From Atrina japonica (Eukaryota; Mollusca; Bivalvia; Pterioida; Pinnidae), in contig BROG01000026.1 of the NCBI GenBank assembly GCA_030159075.1, positions 2,375,001-2,439,000 on the forward strand: a DNA stretch of 64,000 bases, written 5' to 3'. The notes under the pieces are model-generated. The model was not told the DNA's origin and did no database searches. It worked only from the letters and a program-made list of their open reading frames with translations. The translations under genes and the position numbers were made by a program. Every line of letters starts with the position of its first letter. The first letter of the stretch is position 1. Of the stretch, positions 24,701-36,700 are shown piece by piece.

Positions 24701-27700
24701 ATATGGTTTGCAGACTGGATATATAAGCTCTAGTTGCTTATTTAGCAAAGTCTCTATACAGTAGGCCTACATTTGAAACTGTCTCTGGCCATTCACGTTA
24801 AGGTCAGTCCAACAAAAAAATCTGTGTACTTGTGGATTGTGTGCAAGATTTTATTTGGCTTAAATAGAAAAGGAGGAAGTGTGTAACAGGATCAGGTTAT
24901 GCCAAACAGGGTATATTAAAGCAACACTGTATGAATAACTTGAGACAGGGTTTGAACCAAGTTTTGTCATTTACTTTTTTTCTATTTATTTTTTCATTAA
25001 AATGTGATATTTGACATTGCATGGATCCAGTGTTTGATTCTGTCAACTAGTTGGACATTCAATTTCAAAAGACTCTGTGTTTTACTTCATCTTTTAAGTT
25101 TTTTCATTAGATTTTGCTAAATATTTTTAGTTTCATTTGGTAAATGATAAGCTTGCATGATCTCAGCTTGCTTGATCTCTCTTTCATTGTCTCTCACACA
25201 CATTCTCTCTAAGACACGCATACTCTTTTCTTTTAACAAGCAGAGTTTAACAAAGTTTTAGCCATCATTTTTGTAACATGTATAGAATTTTTTTTTGCAG
25301 CCAAAGAAATCATCACCAAGTTGCAGTAAAAAGTTCAATCGACAGTTTAATGGAAGTTTTGAAAGAAAAAGAGATCGAAATGTGTAAGTTTTCATATCAA
25401 GTACTCAACACTCACAGGATTGGTCACAAAATGGTTGACCATCATTCAGAGTCTTTGTAATACTGTATAGTTGCTTTTAATCATGGGGGATTTAATTTTG
25501 CAATACTAGCGGTAAAAGAATATACCACGAAACTGAAAACCTGTGAATATGACAACTTATATTTATGAAGTATTTAAGAAAAACAATACGTTATCAATGA
25601 ATATTATAAATTAAGTTTTTTCCAATCAAAATTCATTCAAATATAACCAGTCGTCATAAACAAAATACCAGATGATTATAAGCTTTACTTTAACTCCTTT
25701 TACACCCCTGTTTTGGAAATGGTCTTGCCCAAATTTAATACCCGTGAATAAGTTTCTGTCCGAAAAACGTCAAATTTTCTTCCCCGAAATTAAACAATTA
25801 TGCAATAAAGTTGAAATGAATAAATACAGTAGAACCTGCCTTGATAGACCAGGCTTTTCTGACATTTAAATGTTGTCTTTTGAAACAGGTGTCTCTCAAA
25901 AGAGGTTTTATTTAAAGGATTATTGAACAGAAATGTGTTCTGACTGTAGTCTCGTAAGACCAGTGCTTGTCCATGAAAGAGGTCTCTCAAGGCAGGTTCC
26001 ACTGTCGGAAATCTCATTTTATGCTGTTTATGTCATTTACACAAATTTTTTTTTTAATGATAATTGTAATGATATTGATTGACCTAGATTCATAAGCTTG
26101 TTCGTGGTCATCAAAATGTTAACATAAATATCAATTTTACATGCGTAATTTATCTTGAATGATTATAGTGCCCTCTTCCGGTCAAAGTCCCTCCATTGGT
26201 CTTGAACGCATTATGCAGTAGAAATGATTCTGCTTCCCTGTGAATCAGTGACCAGTCAGAGATGTTCAATGTATGATTCTGTGGAGTTTGGATTTCCGTT
26301 TTAAAATTTGAGGATAAATCGCTGATAAATAAATGTTCGAAAAAACAAAGAAAATATATTGAATGTAAACTAATAATGAATGATTGGTTTACAGTTGTAA
26401 TTTTATGATAAATCACAACTTTTTTTTTACCAGTAATTTGAAAAAAAAACTTGAGTATTGCAAAGTAGTCAATGCAATGTCACAAAATTCTGATGACTAT
26501 GACATCACAATCTGGCACAGTAAAACTTATTTCTGATTGAAGCATTCTGATTGTGTCTGAATTCAGGCATTAATTTAGTGATCGAAGGGAGCTAAATATA
26601 ATGACTTGATTTATGCATGATTTTGCATTTAGCATTTTCAGTGCTTCTGACAAGTTTCATATAGAATATTGTATTCAAAAGCTTGTTTAGTATTTGTTTT
26701 TTTTTTATTTCTTTCTACTAACTCTGGGGAAAAAAATGTTGTTTTTTTTTTTATTTAGATTGAAAATTAAAATACCATACAATATATATATTTTTTGGAA
26801 ATTTTTTCTGACTGATGTGATATCAGTAAGTACAAATATGCTTTTTGTTGTTCAGACCATTCAAGATCGGAAAGATTGGCCAAATCTTGTGTTAAACGTT
26901 AGTCGGGGCAAAAGACAAACATTTGCTTGGGTTTTTTTTTGTAGTTATTTTACTGCAGACAAATAAAATTTCAAAAATTGTATCACTCTTAGGAAAAGTA
27001 TTGATTTCGGAAGGTTTCAGTTTTATAAATTGTTTTTAGAATCAAATTTTATTTATCAACAAATATTACAAATAAAGATAATTTAATCAAAAGATCATTT
27101 GAGAGAAAGTCAGATGTTTGGATTATGTTGTCATATATCATTCTTACACATTATTTACCAGAAAAAAAAAATTTCAACTAGGACTCAAAAGTTATCTGAC
27201 CTTCAATAGATACTGTAAACCCCTTGGATTTCATTGCCCTAAAATTTTGCGAGTTTTCAATTTTCCACATTTCGCTGCACTTAACTTTCATAATTTTATT
27301 TTTTATACAATGGAAACAATCCACATTACAGAATATATTTTCATGATTTTTCACTGCTCGCAAAATTAAAGGGCCCATGAAAATTAAGGGGTTTGCATTC
27401 TTCAGTCCTGTTTATAACATGTGTTCATGCTGTAATCATAATTAAACTCTATATATATATATATATATCTTGCAATGACCCAAATTACCTATGGTCAAAA
27501 TATATGTCATGCTACGACCTAATTTTTCTTGCTATCTGTGTCATACCATGACCTATTTTTTCTGTTGTGTACATGCATGTCATGCGCTGACACTTGTTCT
27601 TGCTGTTTACGAGTGTGTCATGATATGACCTATTTTTTGGTATAATGTCGTCAATCATCCCTTGCCTTATTTTAGGATGCAACGCTTCGACAGCCAGAGT

Positions 27701-30700
27701 ACGCAATCCTCATATAAAACTTGTAGTACCCCTAACAGTCCGCAGTCAAGTCCTAGTTCCACTGCTTCTGTTCCAAGGTAAATATTGCTTCCACCATGTT
27801 TTTTAATTGTTCATTCGATAACTCTTCACTTGTTTTTTTAACAGAACCCTGTGGGTTTTTTTTTTCATTTTTTTTTTGCGTCAGCATTTTGTGTTTTCTT
27901 TGTGTGTGACTTTGTGCTGTTGTCATCTTCGACTTTATGTTTTATTTTTACCCCTACCTACTAAAGCACTGCTCCCCATTGTAAGTTATGACTTTCTTGC
28001 AGCAGCAGCAGAACCCATTTCATATTCTTCATCTGTAAGTGCACCATCCTTATTTCATATTAAGATTGAAACTGAATCCGGACAGTCTCACAAATGTGAA
28101 TAAAAATACACAATGTATAGAGCATGGCCTTAACTCATCAATCCCTGAGAAACTATGAACTCTTCTATAAATCAATGACTTGGGCAAGTCCAGATGTGTC
28201 TTTAGCGGTGAATCATTTAATACATATTATCTGACACTGCTTCAGGTTGAAATAGTTTTTGGTTTATTAATTGCAACTTCATATAACATAGATTTTGAAA
28301 TTAGAAAACCATTTGGTACTTACATGAAAATTGTGTTGTATGTTTCATCTGACTTCTAGATTCTTGAGCAGTCCATAACCTTTTTAACACCAGATTTGGA
28401 CGTTGTCATATTTCATTTGGCTTCTAGATTCATGATCAGTCCATGAAATTTATAACACCAGAACTGAGCAATAACAACATTATAGATCCATAATTTGTAA
28501 ATGTATAAGTGTGTACAGTAAAACCTGCTGTAATGACCACCTGGTCACTCAGACTGTTTTTGCTATCCCCAATAGTACCATTTGTGTACAAATCAACCTC
28601 TATATAAAGATCACCTCCCTATAAAGATCAGTTTTCTTCTGTCCCATTGGAGGTTGCTATGTATAAGCTTCACTGTATACTGGTATCTTGAATTATAAAC
28701 TTCAAAATTACTGGTATATCTAGCTCAAAAACCTAATTTTATTTCAACCTAAAACTATCTATACTCTTTACCTTTGAGCATATAGTTATTGTAGCCATGC
28801 AAATTTTTCATTTCATTTAGTTATGCATGTACGTTTTGTAGTTACGACTGTGTAATGTTTATTTAGAAACCAAAAATTATGTCTTGCTCAAAAACCTACC
28901 TTAATTATATATTGACCCCAAACTATCTACAATCTTTGCTTTTGAGCATTTGTTTATTATAGCTGTTTTCATTTTATTTAGTTTTGTGAGTTATTGAAGC
29001 TGTGTATGCTTATATCACAGTATGTATCCCTCTGAGCTCAAATCAGTGTTTCTGATACAGTATATGTGGAGTTATAGTGAGAGGAGCGAATATTTCTCAT
29101 TAGAGAAACAAGTTGCTGTTTTCACCTGAAAACTTCCATAAATAAGAGTTATCGTCCATCTTAATTTATATCTTGCAATGCATTCCTGGAATTCCTAGTT
29201 AATACTAGATTTTGTATTACTAATTATAGATACATGTATAAAATATTTTAAAAATGATGTTTTGTACAAATTAAATATTATATGTGAAAAAATTCTGTTT
29301 CCGAAAATGTCAACCGTATTTGATTTTGTACAAAAAGTTCTTTGAGCATCATTTTGCTTTCAGAAACCTGCTGTAAAGGGAGGTAACTGCAGGACATTGG
29401 AGAGAAGCAGTTGTTTCTGAAATGACAGTACTTTTTTGCTTTCAGTACTAGAAATGAATTTCTTTCACACACAAACTGAGTAAACTTTTATTAATGTCTT
29501 TTTTTTGTTTATTTTAATTTTAGGGTGAACAGTAGCAACATACAAATATCACCTTCAAATTCAGAGAGTTCCTTCAACAGTATTGAGGATTTTAACACAG
29601 GGCAGACCAGTCATAACCATGAAGACTCGGATACAGGAATGGTTAGACATGATTATCTCCCCTTTTCGATACTCTTTAACCAATATACTCAAATTTTTGC
29701 ATCATTAAAATCCTAAGTTTGCAAAATAATAAAGTTATCTGAAGTAGTTTTTAATTTCTATGCCCTTAGCTCAAGGATAGAGGGAAGAAGCGGGAATTAT
29801 ATTATTTTGGTCTGCATGTAATATTTGGTCTTTGACAAACTGCTTGAATTTCTTTCCTGAAATTTCACCAAAATATAATACAATATTCTATATTTATGGT
29901 TTATATAGGGGCATAATGTTTCCCAAACATGTCTTCTTGATAGATGTGTCAGAAAATAAAATGATTTTATAGTCTCGGAACTAGATAAGGACAACCAGGA
30001 TGCGATTTCATCACTCATAACCATGATATCAGCCCAATTGAGGTGTATTCAGAGTCTTAAAATGTTGTGTATAATACAATTGTATGTTTGATTGGCAGCC
30101 TCAGACTTTCAAACTACAGTAAAACTTTTCTATAACAAACCCAAATCTAATGAATTCTTGTTTGTAACAAACTAGTTAAAAATCCCCAGCAATTTTTCAC
30201 ATACTTACCATGTTAACTATTTGTGAGTAACGAATTCGGATGTAACAAAAATTTGTTTAAAGCGAATCCTTTTTTTCATGCCCACCAGCAACAATCTATT
30301 TGCTGTAAGAAATTTGTTCTTATATTGCTTTGATGCTGTACTGTAAACAAACAAATCCAAATGTGGCTACAATGTCTGGGGTTCCATGGGGGTATTCATA
30401 GTTTTACCTACTTAATTTGTCTGTCAATCAATAGAAGTGTAAATGTTATGTTAAGATTTTGCAATTATTTGGTATTCATAGGGGCAATTGTATGTCCCAA
30501 AAAGAAGGAGGGGAGGGGGAAATATTGTTTCTTTTTTTGTTGTTATTTTTTTGCATTTCGGTTTTTGCAAAGTAAGTTTAACCAAATTTTTATACATTGC
30601 TTTATTACTATCACCAAGGTGCGGCGCGGAACTTATGAGTTCCAGGGGAATCAGCATCATTATACCCGGTGACAGCAGTACTGACTATCAGGTTTCCATC

Positions 30701-33700
30701 AAACCTGACAGCCATATATAAAACTAAACTACAATCAAGTAGTTATAAGAAATATATTTTTAATGATGGAGCATAAGTAGAGTACATGATATACATATAC
30801 ATTATATACAAATATAACAGATTTCCTGACACTGGCCCTACATCCCTACTGTATAAGTCCTACCAGCTTAAGACTCAAAACCTCACTCTCTTCTTTCTTT
30901 TTTGATATTCTCCTTATATATCTATAAACATTCTTTCATTTTCTTGCCCAAACAGGATAACTAATTAATCTCTATTGTAGTTTCATTATGTGTTACTAAA
31001 TATCTAACATTGTAAGCCTAAATGAAAATAAACTTTTGATTCTTGTAAAACCTAATCACTATCTTGTTTAAATAACTAATTGATGTTTCTCACCTAACTC
31101 TACCTAAAGAGAAAGTAACACATCTGTACCAACACAGGTGTTGGCATTGTTTCTTGAGTAAACAAACAAAACTTAATGCTATCCTATCATTTAAAATAAA
31201 TCAAATTCCTTAAGAATAATGAATAAATGATAATCTATGGTATTTCTGTCTTAATAACAGTATACAAATAAAATGGTTAAAATCTTAAAAACTTACTAAT
31301 GAGATATCATGACTTTGTATAAGACAATTTATGTAGGGCTTAATTAAGTAATAATTTTAAACACTATTTAGATTAAAAACTAATTATTCTAATTTCTGTC
31401 TAGACTATTTAAAACTTATGTAATATTTGAGAACAATGTTCTCAGCTTGTCATAGTCGCCACAACCCCCAAAATTTTGGTCTCCAAAATTACTGAAATAT
31501 CCTCACGTACCCGTGTACATGTATAAATACCTAGGTATAAATTGAATAAAATTATGGGGAAGTAAACGTTTTAAGTTTTAGTAATGTATCTCAATCACAC
31601 TGCTCAGGCCTGAGACTACTCACATTCACACTATCTCACAAGGGAAGGTGGAATATCCAAAATTTTGAGTGGCTATGACTACCTGTGATACAAGAATACC
31701 TATATTTGTAAATGTCATGAAATATATTTACTAAATATAAAATTTATAAGCTAAGCTGACAGATTGATACTAGGAAAATTACATTTCTTTACCGAAAGTT
31801 CTTTGTAACTACCGGTAGTAGGCAATTTGAATGAACAATTTTATATGAAAGTTACATATTAAACAATATATTTTGCATGGGTATCCATGTCACTATATTA
31901 ATATAATTCAATCACTTGAAATTGAATGTCAATAAGGCAGAACTATGAATCTGCATATCATGTAAAATTATTAAAGTCACACAAAACATATATATATAGT
32001 CAATATAACATTGTCAAACACACACTGGAAAGTCAGTATAATAACAATCCAATGAATCTGTATTCAAGATTCACATAACATGACATCGCTAAAACGTGTA
32101 AAGGGATTCACTTGATACTCTGAATATGTGTTGTAGATTCATATATCACAATATCACACTGAATATGAATATATAAGATTCATATTACTTGACAACACTA
32201 AGTATTATAAAGTTAGTCACTAAAATGTTATTAAAACAAGAATTAAAACTTGTGAATACGCAAAAAGTTCCAGTTAAATTGAAATCTAGCTATCACTAGA
32301 AATTAAGTTAGAAATCCATTGAATACTAATGGAACATGAAAACTCAAGTTGTACTTATGAAAAGGTATATTAAGTACATTTGTACATACACGTACATGGA
32401 GTAATATCAAATCACTATCACTGAATGTCCATCTGAATATAGTAAATGTATTTCACTAACAATGTTCAAAGTCCAAATCCATACTATAAATGTCAACGTG
32501 ACATATAGTATCCACTTTGTAAAATGTGATGATGTGTCCAAATCATTGTTGAATCTTTGTTTTATAAAGTTATGTAACTGTACATACAATGTCCAATTCT
32601 ATATTGTGCCATCCTTCTTGATAAATTCTCGGCAATTGATGAGTTGTGTAAACCAATCTTACACTATGAATTTTGATATTGACTCTCTGCTGGTTTGGAA
32701 ACCACTCTATTTTAACAGTTCAACGATAGCATCTAGAGAAACTGTCATCTGCCAAGACATTGAATTTACAGATCACATAAATTAATATCTTCTCACAATA
32801 CATGGTAGCATTGTGTACTATAAACTGTATCCACTTTCCTCATGGCTCATGTAATGGATGTGGGGAACATCATCTCGTCTTGTGGTTCCTTGCTTGGTTC
32901 ATGGTTTTTATGGCCACTTCACAACCTGAACCTCTGACTTACTGAAATGTATCTCTATAACCATGCGACATACAGGGAAGTAACATGTTTATACAAATGT
33001 GAGGTAACTAATTTACTCTGATATAGGTATCATTAAAACATACTAGATAATTCACTACTAAAATTATTTGCTTGTAAAATACCCTACCAATCTATCAATA
33101 CAAGAGGGATGGGTGATCTAACAAAATATAAAAACATCTTAAATATTGTTTGTTTGAGAATATTCCAAAATACTGTACATGCTCTGTGACTTGCTAGCAC
33201 TCTAGCATTTTGAACTCTATAATGATGTGTACCTACTTATTTAAGTATATACAATAAACAATCATCTCATTTATCACTGAGAATTATATTTGTGGATTAT
33301 TAGAAATCTAACCACTAACGAAGTATCAACTGATCGATAAAAATGTGATCAATGATACAGAAATTGCATTTATACTAATAAAAAGATTGTCAAAAAAAAT
33401 ATGAAAACTTGTGAGTGAACATAAAACTCAAAATCATACTTCAGAGGATCAGACCTGATTGGTTGAAGCTGTTACCAGTATACATCTTGTTGTGCTGTAA
33501 ATGTATTTACAGTGGCAAATTGGCCTTAAATAGCTGGTTATATTTAAGTACTAAGGTTTTCTTCAGGTTTTGAAGGCATAAAGTGCTGGCATTCTCGGGC
33601 TCTAGCCATTTAAAGAATTTGTTTCCTCCTGCGGAAATGTTCTTTTGTGTTTCATGAAAGTAACTAACTAGAACTTCACCATTGTCATAAATCCCGAACC

Positions 33701-36700
33701 TTGATATGCAATCAAAATGGTTAACCCTCGGGTGTTTTGTACCATATGAATCATACAAAGCACTTATTTCAATTTGGGTATCTAGAAATTGAAATAACTG
33801 TAAGAGATAATGCTGGGGAACATATTTCATTGAAAGATCTACTTCCTGTCCATCAGACCTTTTCCATGTCATTTTTGGTGTGGATGACTCAAGACAAATG
33901 TGCTGTATAGGAAACTTGAGCAAGTCATAATGTATTGTTCTAGGGTCTGTGGAAGTCTGTGTCTGTAGTGTACATACTGGAGTTTCACTGGAAGTATGTG
34001 AATGTTGCCTGTTTTATGTATTTGTTCCTGAGGGTTATCAGCTTGTGATTTGATGAAGAACTTGTGTTGTCCTAGTGGCTGTTTTCGTCTTTTGCCCCTA
34101 GCAGTTTTTGTTGATATGGAAATGTTGTGCCATCTCAGGTGAAACTTGATTTCTGCAACACCCAAGGATTTCTTTTCATGGCAGTACATTTGACTTTGTA
34201 GTATAGTATTCCATTGCTGCGTTTAGAGACTAAAATTTTTGTGACGATATCTGGTGTAATTTGATTGTCTGGACTATGATCATTGATTTTTGGTCTGATG
34301 TATCTGTGTTGTTTGTTTGATAATTTGATGTCAAAGGTTTTGGTTGTGTTGTTTGAGATTGTTGGTGTCCTTGTGGCCTTGTGTTCTGTGATGTATGCTG
34401 GACTTGTGTTGGTGGTTGTACTTTTGTGGCTTTGTTAGATTTTGTCCTATTATTTGTGTGGGTATGTGTTTTACCCTGAGACTGCGAACTTTGTAATTGT
34501 CTATGTTGATTTATATTTCTATGCTGTACAGTAGTGGATGAGCTGTTTAGAGTATCATTGTAATCATCATCCTCACTTGAATCATCTGTAGTCTGATTAT
34601 CATCGATATGGTTATCAATAGCATCATCCTGACTGATATCATCATTATCATCATCATCGTCAGTGTCAAGCTGCTGGGGGTGAGCAGGCCTTGAATTTGG
34701 TCCAAAATATGGTTTCAACCTATTTGCGTGTATTAGTGACCTGACCAGTTTGTTGTCAGACACTCTCCTCAGTGAAAAAGTGTGTTTATCTCCCCTTGAT
34801 ACAATATAATATGGTCCAATCCATTTTTTTCTCAGCTTAGGTGATAGTCCCTTTTTAGCTATTGTACATTGAAGCCAAACATGATCTCCTGGGACATACT
34901 CTGGTTCCTGAGAACGTGTATCATGGTGTTTTTAGAAATTAGAATAATTAGTTTTTAATCTAAATAGTGTTTAGATTAAAAACTAATTATTCTAATTTCT
35001 GTCTAGACTATTTAAAACTTATGTAATATTTGAGAACAATGTTCTCAGCTTGTCATATTACTATGAGATACAGAATAAGGTCAAGCATGATCCAATGTTT
35101 GACAGTATATGCAGGAGTTATGGAACTTTGTAACTCCAAGGAATCACTTAACTCTCGCTATATTTGCATTTTTGTTTTCGTGAATAACCGACTTTCTTCC
35201 TTTTCATACAGGAAAGTATGTCTTCTGCTGGCACGCCATGTAACCATTTCATGAAAACATCATTATCAAACAGTTTCAGTGAAGAGAATTGTGGATGTGT
35301 GTTTGTCACAGATTATGAAGGTAAATAAGTTTATTGTCTTCTTCAGATCTTTTTATGTTTTATTGAATGTACGAAATGTACTTTATTGATTGATTTTAGA
35401 ATAATTAACCAACAAGTCTTTTGCAACTTACATTAATGTCTCCCATTGGCTGTGATCACTGTCCGGAATTGCTATGCTCTTTCCTACTTATTGTTTTCAT
35501 GTGCTCAAAATTATTTGTGGCTAATGAATATTTATAAGGAGTAGATGTGTCCCAATTTATCCAATTACAGTATAGTTAAGAGATCAATTCCTTTACTGGT
35601 TGGCTTAGGGAAGTATGACAGTTTTCCATTACAGTATAGTTAAGAGATCAATTCCTTTACTGGTTGGCTTAGGGAAGTATGACAGTTTTCCATTACAGTA
35701 TAGTTAAGAGATCAATTCCTTTACTGGTTGGCTTAGGGAAGTATGACAGTTTTCCATTACAGTATAGTTAAGAGATCAATTCCTTTACTGGTTGGCTTAG
35801 GGAAGTATGACAGTTTTCTTGTTTGAGATTGTTGGATTTTCCTGACAGGTCTTTTTTTCTAACTTCTGGACATCAATAATTGAAAATATTTTGAAACTTG
35901 AATATTTATATAAATCTTACAGGATGTGATACTGTACATGGGCGTCATGACGTGAAGTCAGAAGTTCATAGGTTGAAGAAAGAGCGATTAGAGTTAATGA
36001 AACAGGTCAAGGTAAGCGTACATTGTAATAATATTGAATGATTATTGTTACCAATGAAGGGTCCTCTGTGGCAAAGTAGTTTGATCATTGTGCTTTAAAC
36101 CATGAACTGTGTCTAGCTTCTGGTCAGCAAAGGTTTGAGCCCCTCTGGAACCTAAGCCAATTTTGTGAGAAAGTTAACTCTCCTCCACCATTGAAAACTG
36201 TCCTTTGCCATATTTTGTGCTGGTCCAAAGATGCATTACATCTCTTGTAGCTCATGGGGATCCCAACTTCTCCGTTTTGGGTGGAGTTTCTCTGTTTTTG
36301 TATTAAAATTTGCACCTCTGATTTCTTATTCAATTCTCCGATTTTTCAAAAAAAAATTCTGGGTCATTTTTTTTCATGGAATAGAAATTGCATATAGACT
36401 TTCAGTAATTTAAGCCAGGAGAATGCATCTATGAGCACCTAATTTTCTAAATTTTGCAGGGGGAAACATGCCCCCGAGCAGGCCTGCACCTTTGACACAC
36501 GCATTAAGACTCTGTTTTACAATTATCTAAAGTTGGCATCTCTGAGCTCGGACAAGACCATTTAGTTAAAAGAGTATGTTCATGATGAAATAAAATAAAA
36601 CTTGAACAAATGTCAATGAAAGGAATAAATTAATGTTTATATATTTTTAAGTGGGTGTCAGAGAAAACAAAAACAAACAAAAGACAAAGTTCGAATGAGA

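Larger units (their letters stand above)
30612..35055 (-). mobile_element. Ty3/gypsy LTR retrotransposon, antisense in RAP1GAP intron 16, 5' part deleted
   Basis: The pol 3' end on the - strand includes the integrase C-terminal [19 protein letters not shown] and [14 protein letters not shown] block. A chromodomain-like stretch ([13 protein letters not shown]) follows. The + strand-left LTR is about 30612-31452; its last ~86 bases recur at 34970-35055. The 9-mer tattactat occurs just outside both ends (30603-30611 and 35056-35064), consistent with a target duplication within it. Gag, protease, RT and the integrase core are missing. The remaining frames (34763-34230, 34189-33869, 33923-33507) are broken relative to each other. 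Confidence 0.75.

Noticed and set aside
28003..28034. Possible micro-exon of RAP1GAP ('cttgcag' before, 'gtaagt' after)
   Set aside because: Its length (32, 29 or 26 bases depending on the AG used) would shift the frame between exons 15 and 16, which join correctly without it.
30619..30672. Possible alternative last exon of RAP1GAP ([10 protein letters not shown]..stop)
   Set aside because: It falls just inside the inferred edge of the gypsy LTR and has no conserved match that I know. The GC-rich stretch is more simply LTR sequence.
33507..33923. A 138-residue - strand frame as a separate host gene
   Set aside because: It lies inside the gypsy element downstream of pol, is broken from the upstream frame, and has no host-like splice sites or recognised domain.
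34934..35000. Bacterial-style terminator or CRISPR-like repeat
   Set aside because: The perfect inverted repeat is explained by opposed LTR fragments. There are no spaced repeats, and the DNA is eukaryotic.
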